A DNA stretch of 64,000 nucleotides from Deltaproteobacteria bacterium (GTDB lineage Bacteria > Desulfobacterota > Desulfuromonadia > Desulfuromonadales > BM103): the NCBI GenBank assembly GCA_024279915.1, contig JAJRRB010000032.1, forward strand, positions 1-64,000, given 5' to 3'. This document shows positions 18,128 through 26,069 of this stretch, piece by piece; within the stretch, counting starts at the first letter, position 1, and every line of letters begins with the position of its first letter. Position numbers and translations under genes: made by a program. The notes beneath the pieces were generated by a model. It did not search any database, had not been told where the DNA came from, and saw only the letters and a list, made by a program, of their open reading frames with translations.

Positions 18128-18198
18128 AGATGTGCGCCCTGTCAAGTTGAGATGTGTCCCGGTCAGATTGTGGATTAGATGTGTATCCGATCAACTGT
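18128..18198. repeat. Three imperfect 21-22 bp tandem repeats
   Basis: Copies at 18128-18149, 18150-18170 and 18177-18198 share the pattern AGATGTG, two to three variable bases, CC, then G(A)TCAA/G and TTG/CTG. They fill the gap between the WP-repeat gene and mlaE, immediately upstream of the mlaE ribosome-binding region. Could be an operator array or a short decayed repeat. Confidence 0.6.
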
Positions 18199-18212
18199 AA
18201 ATTAGGCGTTTT

Positions 18213-18986
18213 ATGCGTTTTTTAAATACCATACTCACCAAGTTTCTGGCTGTCGCTCAGGGCGTAGGTGAGATGCTTGCGCTCCTTTGCGAGACGGTCT
18301 ACTTTTTCAAAGAAGCCCCGCGAAATTTGACCAGCATCTTCCGCCAGATGAGCATCATCGGGATCGGTACACTACCGATTGCCATGCTGGTCGCTCTCTT
18401 TGTCGGTATGGTGCTTGCCGTGCAAACAGGCTCAGAATTGGCCAGGTATGGCACCCAGGAAGCGATTGGTGCAATTGTCGGTATCTCAATGGTTAAGGAG
18501 CTTGGCCCGGTCATGACCAGTCTTCTGGTTGCCGGGCGCATTGGTTCGGCGATGGCTGCCGAGGTTGGAGCCATGCAGGTTTATGAGGAGATCGATGCTC
18601 TGAAGACACTGGAGATTAACCCGGTCCGCTACCTGGCTATGCCGAGGTTGATCGCCTGCCTCTTTGCTGTGCCAGCACTTGCTGCATTTGCGATGGTTGT
18701 AGGTGTTCTGGGTGGTGGTGTCGTTGCAGACATCAACCCGAAGATTGACGTTCCCTTTAGTGTCTACTACGACAATATGATTCGCGCCATGGGCTACAGG
18801 GAGATATTAAATGGTCTTCTCAAATCCATGGTTTTTGGTGGGATTATCGCTCATGTCGGCTGTTACATCGGTTTTAAAACCACTGGTGGTGCGCGTGGCA
18901 TCGGTGAGTCGACGACCCGGTCGGTTGTGCTGTCTTTCTTGCTGATAATGGTCGCGAACTATCTCCTGACCCGTTTGATGATGTAA
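18213..18986 (+). CDS. mlaE: MlaE-family phospholipid ABC transporter permease
   Basis: 257 residues, typical of the family. Five to six hydrophobic segments (about 55-80, 90-110, 145-170, 195-220, 235-255). The conserved region GTQEAIGAIVGISMVKELGPV and the AGRIGSAMAAEVGAM-QVYEEIDAL segment are classic MlaE. It forms the inner-membrane core of a lipid transporter with the ATPase and MCE protein encoded downstream, moving phospholipids between inner and outer membranes. The spacing to the ATPase gene allows an operon. It starts at ATG 18213 shortly after GGCGTTTT; the ribosome-binding site is weak. Confidence 0.93.
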   Translation: MRFLNTILTKFLAVAQGVGEMLALLCETVYFFKEAPRNLTSIFRQMSIIGIGTLPIAMLVALFVGMVLAVQTGSELARYGTQEAIGAIVGISMVKELGPVMTSLLVAGRIGSAMAAEVGAMQVYEEIDALKTLEINPVRYLAMPRLIACLFAVPALAAFAMVVGVLGGGVVADINPKIDVPFSVYYDNMIRAMGYREILNGLLKSMVFGGIIAHVGCYIGFKTTGGARGIGESTTRSVVLSFLLIMVANYLLTRLMM

Positions 18987-19099
18987 GGAATCTTGTTTTG
19001 AACCCTATAGGCTCTTTCTGGACCAAACTTGCACATGGTTTCGCAACCGATCTCATCGGCGCTGACGTATGTCAGATCGGTTACGAAGGTTCTGATGGT

Positions 19100-19849
19100 G
19101 TGAGTATTGAAATCAAGAATCTGAACAAGTCTTTCGGTGATAATCATGTCCTTAAAAACATCAACCTGAGCATCAAACCGGGTGAGACGTGCTCTATCAT
19201 AGGGCCGTCCGGTACCGGTAAAAGCGTGTTGCTTAAGCATATTGTCAAGCTGATCGATGCCGACAGTGGCCAGGTTCTGATTAATGGCCATGATATCAAT
19301 GAGACTAAAGATATAAATAAAAACCTTAATTTTCGTTACAGTATGGTTTTTCAGTCATCAGCGCTTTTCAACTCTTTGTCGGTTGGTGAGAACGTCGGTC
19401 TCTGGCTACGTGAAAAGCGGATATGCGGTGAAGTCCGTATCCGACGGATTATCAGGGAAAATCTTGAAAGGGTCGGTCTTGCTGGTAAGGAAGAGATGCA
19501 GACTGCGGAGCTCTCTGGGGGCATGAAAAAAAGGGTGGCAATCGCCCGTTCCCTGGCGATGAATCCTGATCTGATCCTTTATGACGAGCCAACAGCTGAA
19601 CTAGATCCGGTAGCGTCCGACCATTTGGCCAAAGTGATCATGTCACTGAAGGAGAAGGTCAATTTAACGACGATTATTGTCAGTCATGACCTCAGCTTTG
19701 CGCTTTACCTCTCCGACCGGGTTGCGATGATGCATGATGGCGAAATCATTGTTATTGGTACACCGGAAGAGATCAAGAAGAGTCAGAACCCGATCGTGCG
19801 AAACTTTATCTATACGACGACCAAAGGTATTCAGGAGGAAAAGGAATAG
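19100..19849 (+). CDS. mlaF: MlaF-family lipid transporter ATP-binding protein
   Basis: About 250 residues from GTG 19100, where the ABC domain naturally begins (SIEIKNLNKSFGDNHVLKNIN); the frame is open back to TTG 18998, and 34 more residues are possible but do not look like part of the family. Walker A is GPSGTGKS, the signature LSGGMKKR, Walker B LILYDEPTAELDP, switch histidine in IIVSHD. The Met-Lys-Lys form of the signature is typical of the MlaF group. The stop at 19847-19849 is one base before the MCE gene start, and the site AGGAGGAAAAGG for that gene lies inside this one. Confidence 0.93.
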   Translation: MSIEIKNLNKSFGDNHVLKNINLSIKPGETCSIIGPSGTGKSVLLKHIVKLIDADSGQVLINGHDINETKDINKNLNFRYSMVFQSSALFNSLSVGENVGLWLREKRICGEVRIRRIIRENLERVGLAGKEEMQTAELSGGMKKRVAIARSLAMNPDLILYDEPTAELDPVASDHLAKVIMSLKEKVNLTTIIVSHDLSFALYLSDRVAMMHDGEIIVIGTPEEIKKSQNPIVRNFIYTTTKGIQEEKE

Positions 19850-19850
19850 T

Positions 19851-20939
19851 ATGGCGATCTCAGTCGAACAGAAAGTCGGGTTGTTCTTTCTCGCAGCTCT
19901 CATTTTGGTTGCCGTAATGATCGAGCTTGTGGAGGACTGGCGCCCTTTTGAAGATCAATATCCATACATCGCTAAATTCAGCTCTGCTGTAGGGTTGAAA
20001 GTTGGCGATCCGGTCAGAATTGCCGGGGTTAATGCTGGTAAGGTTAAAAAGATAAGTATTGAGGACAGTCAGGTGCGCGTCGACTTTTTTGTCAATCGTG
20101 AAGATAGCGTTCGTGAAGACTCGCTTGCACAAATCCGACAGACCAGTATGCTGGGGGGCGTTTTTCTCGGTCTTGACTTTGGAACACCAGAGAGCCCTCT
20201 GCTCCCACCAGGTAGCCTGGTTCGTACGGAGAATCCGACTAACCTTGACCAATTGATTACGAATATCGATCGCAACCAGGATCGTGTTTTACGTCCGCTA
20301 GGCGATATTATCGAAAATAGCCGTGAACCGCTCACAGAGACGGTCAATCGTCTCGAACGTATTGTTACCAAGATTGATAAAGGCGAAGGAACTCTGGGCC
20401 GCCTGGTTAACAATCCTGCTTTATATGATGAGCTGACGACAATGTCTGTGCGCCTCAATCAACTACTGGCTAAACTTGAGAGTGGTGAAGGAACTCTCGG
20501 CAAACTGATTGATGATCCGGCACTGTATGACAATCTTAACCACACAATGATCAACCTTGCCGACCTCACAGATCAAATAAAATCCGGCAAGGGGACTTTT
20601 GGCAAGCTGCTGACAGATGACCGTCTCTACGAGGAGACGACTCTGACTTTTGCCAACCTCGGTGAGATTACAGAGAAGATCAACCAGGGTGAAGGTACAC
20701 TTGGCAGATTGATGAATGATGGTGTCCTCTATGACAATGTCCGCGACAGTATGGCAAGGATCAACAGTATCGTAGCTAAAATTGATGATGGACAGGGAAC
20801 ATTGGGCCGTCTGGTCAACGAAGACGATCTCTATCGGGATGCTAAAACCACTTTGCACAAGGTTGAAAAGGCTGTTGATGGCATCAGTGATACAGGGCCA
20901 CTTTCCGCCCTTGGGGTTGTGCTGGGCACGCTTTTTTAA
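19851..20939 (+). CDS. mlaD: MCE-domain (MlaD-like) substrate-binding protein with five 34-residue repeats
   Basis: 362 residues. The N-terminal helix (about 9-29) anchors it in the inner membrane; the MCE domain spans about 38-115 (FSSAVGLKVGDPVRIAGVNAGKV). After an amphipathic linker come five tandem 34-residue units, each starting G-x-GTLG-R/K-L and carrying a central LYD/LYE (first at about residue 180). The repeats continue to near the C-terminus. Standard MlaD is about 180 residues, so the tail doubles its length. MCE rings gather lipids for transfer; the repeats may extend the ring's periplasmic helical tube. The gene directly follows mlaF with a strong AGGAGG site. Confidence 0.9.
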   Translation: MAISVEQKVGLFFLAALILVAVMIELVEDWRPFEDQYPYIAKFSSAVGLKVGDPVRIAGVNAGKVKKISIEDSQVRVDFFVNREDSVREDSLAQIRQTSMLGGVFLGLDFGTPESPLLPPGSLVRTENPTNLDQLITNIDRNQDRVLRPLGDIIENSREPLTETVNRLERIVTKIDKGEGTLGRLVNNPALYDELTTMSVRLNQLLAKLESGEGTLGKLIDDPALYDNLNHTMINLADLTDQIKSGKGTFGKLLTDDRLYEETTLTFANLGEITEKINQGEGTLGRLMNDGVLYDNVRDSMARINSIVAKIDDGQGTLGRLVNEDDLYRDAKTTLHKVEKAVDGISDTGPLSALGVVLGTLF

Positions 20940-21109
20940 AAAACTTTCATAATCTATCGCTTTTTTTCACGTTTATTGCATACCACACTAAGTTAGGGGA
21001 CATTTACCCCTTTACTAGTCTTATCACGGATAAAGCGCCACTATTTACACCGTATCGGCATGTGCGAGGTCCGTTGCTGGCTTCACTTCTTTGGGTCTGA
21101 GGGGACTTT

Positions 21110-22066
21110 GTGAAGCGTTTTTGCATCTTGATCATATTTCTTCTGAGTGCTTGGCTCTGGATCCCTTCCGTGGCTGATGCTGCAGAGGAGCGTCTGATTG
21201 CTGTCATCATGGCAAACTCCCAGCAGCGCTATCAAGACATCCACACTGTTTTCGTTGAAAATTCAAAAACCTTCTGTGGGGACTCCTGTAAAATCTACGT
21301 TCAGACTCCTAACGCTGATATTATGTCGCTACGCAACAGTGTCAGAAAGGCGGTCGCTTTGGGCGCCGATCTGATTGTTACTTACGGTCCTTCCGCAACC
21401 TTGGCAGCAAAGGCGGAGCATCCTCCTATACCAACTCTTTTTGCGGATGTGTATGATCCCGTCAAGCTGGGCATAGTTTCAGCTAAGAAAAAAACTGGCC
21501 ATAACATGACAGGAATCCGTGGTGATGCACCGGTTCAGGCGCTCTTCAAGTACTTTGTTGAGGCAACGAACCCCGGTGAGTTGATCGTCCTATATGACAC
21601 CAAAAGCCCGGAGGGAAACCTGCAAAAAACAGTTTTGCTGGAAGCGGGCAAAAAGCGGGGAGTGACAGTGACTCCTCTGGCGGTAGTAAATACGGAGGAT
21701 CATATCGCTCTTCTTGAATCGGTTCCCGCCGATGCAGATGGCCTCTTTCTAGCTTGCAGTGAACATGCTGATTCCCAGCTCAGTCAAGTTTTGAACTTTG
21801 CTGCCAATCGTCAGCTGCCTGTCATTACCATGCGTGCAGGAGCGGCTGAGACAGGTGCTTTTATGGTTCTGGAAACCAGCGATGTGGAGCAGGGTCAAAA
21901 GCTCGCAGAGATGGCTGAACAGGTTCTTGCCGGCAAAAAAATCTCTGATCTCCCCATGCGTAAACCACACCAGGTTGCTTTTATTGTCAATCTGAAGGTT
22001 GCCAAAGAGTACGGCATCAATGTGCCGTTTCAGACCCTGTCTGTTGCTTCCAGAATCGTCCGTTAA
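21110..22066 (+). CDS. ABC transporter substrate-binding protein (TrpX-like, PF04392 type)
   Basis: 318 residues, GTG start. A signal peptide (KRFCILIIFLLSAWLWIPSVADAA) is followed by a two-lobe periplasmic binding fold: LIAVIMANSQQRYQDI at the start, LIVTYGPSATLAAK, PTLFADVYDPVKLGIV, ADGLFLACSEH and PVITMRAGAAETGAFM. The spacing and the phrase TYGPSATLAA are characteristic of the ABC substrate-binding family that includes TrpX-like proteins. No permease or ATPase gene of that family adjoins, so it may work with a distant transporter or as a sensor. It is transcribed in the same direction as the mla operon but 170 bases away. Confidence 0.8.
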   Translation: MKRFCILIIFLLSAWLWIPSVADAAEERLIAVIMANSQQRYQDIHTVFVENSKTFCGDSCKIYVQTPNADIMSLRNSVRKAVALGADLIVTYGPSATLAAKAEHPPIPTLFADVYDPVKLGIVSAKKKTGHNMTGIRGDAPVQALFKYFVEATNPGELIVLYDTKSPEGNLQKTVLLEAGKKRGVTVTPLAVVNTEDHIALLESVPADADGLFLACSEHADSQLSQVLNFAANRQLPVITMRAGAAETGAFMVLETSDVEQGQKLAEMAEQVLAGKKISDLPMRKPHQVAFIVNLKVAKEYGINVPFQTLSVASRIVR

Positions 22067-22414
22067 CAGTTTCTGCCCGGAAATCGCCCTTTTCCGCGAT
22101 CTCTGCGTCAATCTGCGCATTTGATTGTGCGGCGTAAAGTGCTACGCCTCCGCTCAAATACCTGATTTCCTTGACCTTGCGAAAAATTGTTGATTTCCAA
22201 ATCAGAAACGCACCTCACGCCCATTCAGAGTTTTCTGACGTTAATAATTGATCTCCACTGACTCAACGAATATAAGCGACAATAATTCCTCTGTTTTTGG
22301 TGAAATTGCCATTGACAATTCTTAACCTACCCTGATTAAATACAGCCGCGTTAACGAAGCGCAAAACAACAAATCAGCAGCCTGTACGGACAATCAATTA
22401 GCTGGAGGAAAAAA
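22067..22414. other. Intergenic region carrying the aminotransferase promoter
   Basis: About 350 bases without a reading frame worth calling. A sigma70-type promoter near the right end is listed separately. The 74 bases between that promoter and the ATG could be a long leader; I see no convincing riboswitch fold. Confidence 0.5.
22312..22341 (+). promoter_or_regulatory. Sigma70-type promoter upstream of aminotransferase gene
   Basis: Consensus TTGACA (22312-22317), an 18-base spacer and TTAAAT (22336-22341) lie about 75 bases before ATG 22415. Confidence 0.55.
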
Positions 22415-23719
22415 ATGAATCCCTTAGCCAAAGAACTGAATGAACACCTCAGTCAACATAACTCTAACGTACTTGAATCTCTCTCGGATCTGGGCAAAAA
22501 ACTGTTCTTTCCCAAAGGGATCCTGACTCAGTCTGCAGAGGCGAAAGAGAAGGCCCATCGCTTTAACGCTACGATCGGCATTGCAACTGAAGGTTCGGGG
22601 CCAATGTACCTACAGTGTATTCAGGACAAACTGAGTGAATTTGATCCGAAAGATATCTTTCCTTATGCACCTCCCGCTGGAAAGCCTGAATTGCGTTCTC
22701 TGTGGCGTGAAAAAATGCTGCGTGAGAATCCCAGCCTTGTAGGAAAACACTTCAGCAATCCAATTGTTACTAATGCTCTGACCCATGGCTTGTCGATCGT
22801 TGCTGACATGTTCGTCGGCGAGGGTGATCACCTGATTCTCCCTGACATGCTCTGGGGCAACTACAACCTGACCTTCGTCACCCGTTGCGGTGCGATTGTC
22901 AAGAAATTCCCAACCTTTACCACGGATCGTGGCTTTAATGTCGCGGCCTTCAAAGCTGAGTTGAAAAACAGTGCCGAGGAAAAGGGCAAGGTCGTGGTAC
23001 TCCTCAACTTCCCAAATAACCCGAGTGGTTACACGCCAACTGTAGCAGAAGGCGACGCAATCGTTGCAGCCATCAAGGAAGTTGCCGAGGACGGTTGCAA
23101 TGTTGTTGCTGTAACCGATGATGCCTATTTCGGCCTGTTCTATGATGACTCAATGAAAGAGTCTCTCTTCGGCAAGCTGGCTAATATCCACCCCCGTGTA
23201 CTGACGGTCAAACTGGATGGGGCCACCAAAGAAGATTACGTCTGGGGCTTCCGCACCGGCTTCATTACTTTCGCCGATGGATATGAGTATGAGAATGAGC
23301 CCGTGATTACGGCCCTGGAGAAGAAAACCATGGGTATTATCCGTGCCACTATCTCCAACTGTCCGCACCCCTCGCAGACATTTGTCATCGAGACGCTCAA
23401 GGCCCCGGATTATGCCAGTCAGAAGGCTGAAAAATTCGAAGTGCTGAAAGGTAGGGCCCTCAAGACCAAGGAAGTCCTCGACAGCGGTAAATATGACTCT
23501 TGCTGGAGTTACTATCCTTTCAACTCCGGTTACTTCATGTGCCTCAAGTTGAAGAAAGTTGATGCCGAGCAGCTACGTCTTCATCTGCTTGATAAATATG
23601 GTGTTGGTGCTATCTCAATCGGCAATACTGATTTAAGAATCGCTTTCTCCTGTATCGCTGAAAGTGATATTCAGGAGCTCTTCGATCTCATCTATCAGGC
23701 CGTTAAAGACCTGTCCTGA
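22415..23719 (+). CDS. PLP-dependent class I/II aminotransferase
   Basis: 434 residues, cytoplasmic (no signal). The fold-type I landmarks are visible: PYAPPAGKPELRSLW near 90, NALTHGLSIVADMFVGEGD near 130 (cofactor phosphate region), LLNFPNNPSGYTP (conserved Asn binding PLP), AVTDDAYFGLFYD (Asp/Tyr), and VKLDGATKEDYVWGFRTGF, where the Lys in ATKED is the likely Schiff-base lysine and the Arg in GFRTGF belongs to the substrate or phosphate site. The specific amino acid substrate cannot be assigned. Excellent ribosome-binding site (CTGGAGGAAAAAA). Monocistronic: promoter upstream, terminator downstream. Confidence 0.88.
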   Translation: MNPLAKELNEHLSQHNSNVLESLSDLGKKLFFPKGILTQSAEAKEKAHRFNATIGIATEGSGPMYLQCIQDKLSEFDPKDIFPYAPPAGKPELRSLWREKMLRENPSLVGKHFSNPIVTNALTHGLSIVADMFVGEGDHLILPDMLWGNYNLTFVTRCGAIVKKFPTFTTDRGFNVAAFKAELKNSAEEKGKVVVLLNFPNNPSGYTPTVAEGDAIVAAIKEVAEDGCNVVAVTDDAYFGLFYDDSMKESLFGKLANIHPRVLTVKLDGATKEDYVWGFRTGFITFADGYEYENEPVITALEKKTMGIIRATISNCPHPSQTFVIETLKAPDYASQKAEKFEVLKGRALKTKEVLDSGKYDSCWSYYPFNSGYFMCLKLKKVDAEQLRLHLLDKYGVGAISIGNTDLRIAFSCIAESDIQELFDLIYQAVKDLS

Positions 23720-23733
23720 ACCCTATGATCACT

Positions 23734-23769
23734 ACAGGGGCTCTGGTTAAACCAGTGCCCCTGTTTTTT
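23734..23769 (+). terminator. Rho-independent terminator after aminotransferase gene
   Basis: ACAGGGGC...GGTT pairs with ACC...GCCCCTGT (stem about 14 bp with small internal mismatch, loop AA) and is followed by TTTTTT. Confidence 0.88.
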
Positions 23770-23800
23770 AAGTTCGGCTTTTTCTCCAAAGGGAAGTGCT

Positions 23801-25024
23801 ATGCAGGTCGCCATCGACAGACTGCCTGACGCCTTGTACAGCTGCCCTCATTTCGATTGTCTCCTTACTCTCTGTGCGAAACAAAATGCTTATCTGGTTG
23901 GTGGTGCCATTCGTGATGGATTGATCGGTCGGCCAATCACTGATCTGGATCTGATCTCTGCCTCCGATCCCACCCAAATATCCAAACTATTTGCCCGGCA
24001 GATAGGTGGTCATTGGTTCTGGCTGGATAAAGAAAGGCTACAGAGCCGGGTGGTTGTCAATAATGGTGACGACAGTTTGCATTACGATTTTGCTTTGTTT
24101 CGTGCTCCGGATCTTGAGGGTGATCTTCTGGACCGGGATTTTACGATTAATGCGTTGGCTTTACCGCTATCCGAAGAGCTATCAGGTGTGACTCTGGTTG
24201 ATCCATGCTGTGGTATTGAGGATTTGCAGCAGAACTCTTTGCGCATGGTAGGCAAAGATTCTTTCATCAATGACCCCTTACGGATTATCAAAGGAGTTCG
24301 TCATGCAACCACGCTTGGTTTGGAGATTGACTCAGGCACTCTAAAGGCCATGCAAGTTGAAATTGGGGGTCTGGAACGTGTTGCACCAGAGCGGATTCGT
24401 CAGGAGATATGGAAAACTCTGGCGAGTGAACATGCTGGGCAAGGACTTCAGTTGCTGCATGAATGTGGGGCAGGGGAGAAGCTTCTTGGTGCTGACTTAT
24501 CCTCGTGTGTCGACAGGTTACAAGAGAAGCTTAACGCTTGTCGTGAACTATGGTGCCTGCTTACTCAGAGCCATCCCATTGTTAGAAAATGGTTGGCACA
24601 AGAGATTGAGCAAGGCTTCAGCAGTGAGATCTTACTCCTTTGGACTCTCCTGCTGACGTTAATTAATCGTGATTTGCCCATTCAGCTCGCCGAGAGGTGG
24701 CGCCTCAGTCGTAAAGCAAGGACCAATATCACCGCCCTTGGCGCGTTGGACCAGGTTGCGCTGAATGAGTTAGCCACTATCAGTCACAACCAAAGAGCCT
24801 TTATGTTGTGGGCAGACCGTTATCATATTGATCCGAAGCTTCTGCTTTTGTACATGACTGTTCTTGGTTCGCCAGAGACAACATTTACTTTAGATGATAT
24901 TGGTGTATGGGTGCCTCTGGTTGCTCTGCTTGACGGTCAGCGTCTCAACGATCTGGTCGATGGCCACTGGCTTCGTAGTGAACTGGGTCTCAAAGAGGGT
25001 CCGGGGATGACAAAGGCTTTGTAA
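23801..25024 (+). CDS. tRNA nucleotidyltransferase / poly(A) polymerase family protein
   Basis: 407 residues. The class II nucleotidyltransferase head is recognisable: LVGGAIRDGLIGRPITDLDLIS carries the GG-x-x-RD motif and the metal-binding D-x-D; later RDFTINALAL and DPLRIIKGVRHA match motifs B to D, and LERVAPERIRQEIWKTL motif E. The C-terminal half (about 220-407) is helical, but I cannot find an H...HD metal site, so the HD domain that many bacterial CCA enzymes carry is absent. It may add CCA (or only A or CC) to tRNA. The tRNAs in this window encode their own CCA, so repair is the probable role. tRNA-Gly follows. Confidence 0.82.
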   Translation: MQVAIDRLPDALYSCPHFDCLLTLCAKQNAYLVGGAIRDGLIGRPITDLDLISASDPTQISKLFARQIGGHWFWLDKERLQSRVVVNNGDDSLHYDFALFRAPDLEGDLLDRDFTINALALPLSEELSGVTLVDPCCGIEDLQQNSLRMVGKDSFINDPLRIIKGVRHATTLGLEIDSGTLKAMQVEIGGLERVAPERIRQEIWKTLASEHAGQGLQLLHECGAGEKLLGADLSSCVDRLQEKLNACRELWCLLTQSHPIVRKWLAQEIEQGFSSEILLLWTLLLTLINRDLPIQLAERWRLSRKARTNITALGALDQVALNELATISHNQRAFMLWADRYHIDPKLLLLYMTVLGSPETTFTLDDIGVWVPLVALLDGQRLNDLVDGHWLRSELGLKEGPGMTKAL

Positions 25025-25110
25025 CTCCTGAGAAATGCAGAAATTTTCGGGCAGGTCAGTAATACAGATGAGGCTCACCGTTTTCTTGTAGAGTCTTACC
25101 AGAATAAGGA

Positions 25111-25139
25111 TTGACTGGTGATTTTCGACACCCTATAAT
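25111..25139 (+). promoter_or_regulatory. Consensus promoter of tRNA-Gly
   Basis: TTGACT (25111-25116), 17-base spacer, perfect TATAAT (25134-25139). The tRNA begins 34 bases later, leaving a short 5' leader. Confidence 0.75.
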
Positions 25140-25173
25140 CACGCCCCTGAGCGGTTATAGAATTATAAAATTT

Positions 25174-25248
25174 GCGGGAATAACTCAGTGGTAGAGTGCA
25201 ACCTTCCCAAGGTTGAGGTCGCGGGTTCGAATCCCGTTTCCCGCTCCA
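25174..25248 (+). tRNA. tRNA-Gly (anticodon CCC)
   Basis: Acceptor GCGGGAA pairs with TTCCCGC, discriminator T, encoded CCA. The anticodon stem CAACC/GGTTG encloses TTCCCAA, so the anticodon is CCC (Gly, codon GGG). T-arm GCGGGTTCGAATCCCGT is perfect. Own promoter and terminator make it a single-gene transcript. Confidence 0.95.
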
Positions 25249-25258
25249 TTATAAAAAC

Positions 25259-25294
25259 AGCGGCTTACGATGAAAATCGTAGGTCGCTTTTTTT
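25259..25294 (+). terminator. Rho-independent terminator after tRNA-Gly
   Basis: AGCGGCTTACGAT (25259-25271), GAAA tetraloop, ATCGTAGGTCGCT (25276-25288): a 13-bp stem with two G-U pairs, continued by a run of T. Confidence 0.9.
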
Positions 25295-26069
25295 GTTGGT
25301 AATGGGCGTGAGCTTGCTCAAAAATTAGGACACTCTTGGGTTCCTGGGCCGCAATTGGAATATTGCTGAAAGTGGCGCTGTGTGCTTGTAATGGGAGACC
25401 GAAGAGAGTTATGGGGCTGTTTTTGGGGTCCAAAATGAGCCTATAGCATCTAAAAACGCACTTTTATGGGATGTTTATCTTGTAAAAACGGGATGCTAGC
25501 TTGGTCCGACCCCGATAAAATTGGAGGTGAAATGCTGGTCGAGGGTTAACGCCAATGTCCGGTTGAGGGCCTGAGAGAACGGTGAGGCGATAACTCTGAT
25601 TGGGCCAGGCAAGGGTCGATCATTTGGGTCAAAGGTTTGTGCGGATGTGCGTGGCCGAAAGGAGAACAGGATCAGATCTACGGTGTGGTCAGTATGCGGG
25701 TTGATGTTAACTCGGTATTGGCTTTGCCGATGGTGATGTATTATATTGTGTGCCAGTATTAATTTGTGACTGAAGGCAGTGGCACCGGAGATGCGGGACG
25801 AGTGTCGTCAGATCTTTGCGACAGCCTATAGGCGGCCCCGGGGAATTAAGAGCCTCAACCTGTGCGAGGTATGGGTTTAAGGTGATCGTCCCTCAGGCGT
25901 CACCAGACCTAGCCTGACAGCAATGTTGAACCAGACCCAATGCTCCTGTTAGGTATCTGTAATGCCCTCCATAGGGCGTCATGAGGAGTAACTCTGGCTG
26001 GGCAGGTAAGGGCCAGACTTGGGGCAGAGTGCTGTTGGGCAGACGCTTTTAAAGGGAGAGGGAGAACTC
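25295..26069. other. 775-base gene-free region between tRNA-Gly and STAND ATPase gene
   Basis: No frame here looks like protein. Seen: an inverted repeat TAGCATC (25444-25450) / GATGCTA (25492-25498), flanked on the inside by a repeated TAAAAACG; and two degenerate copies of a roughly 45-base segment (about 25588-25640 and 25984-26035) that share AACTCTG-x-x-TGGGC, AGG-x-AAGGG and TTGGG-x-CA-GAG. The base composition is more G-rich on the plus strand than the neighbours. It may be decayed mobile or structured-RNA sequence; no integrase and no tRNA-end direct repeat was found. Confidence 0.45.

Noticed and set aside
18128-18198. CRISPR array
   Set aside because: The units are tandem and adjacent without spacers, imperfect and only three; no cas gene is present in the window.
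18998-19099. Extended N-terminus of the MlaF-type ATPase
   Set aside because: The 34 extra residues start with TTG without a good site and do not match the family, which begins at the SIEIKNLNKSF strand.
22342-22414. Riboswitch in the aminotransferase leader
   Set aside because: No conserved riboswitch core could be recognised and there is no anti-terminator/terminator pair before the ATG.
25185-25433. Minus-strand frame across tRNA-Gly
   Set aside because: Contains the antisense of the tRNA, a common artefact.
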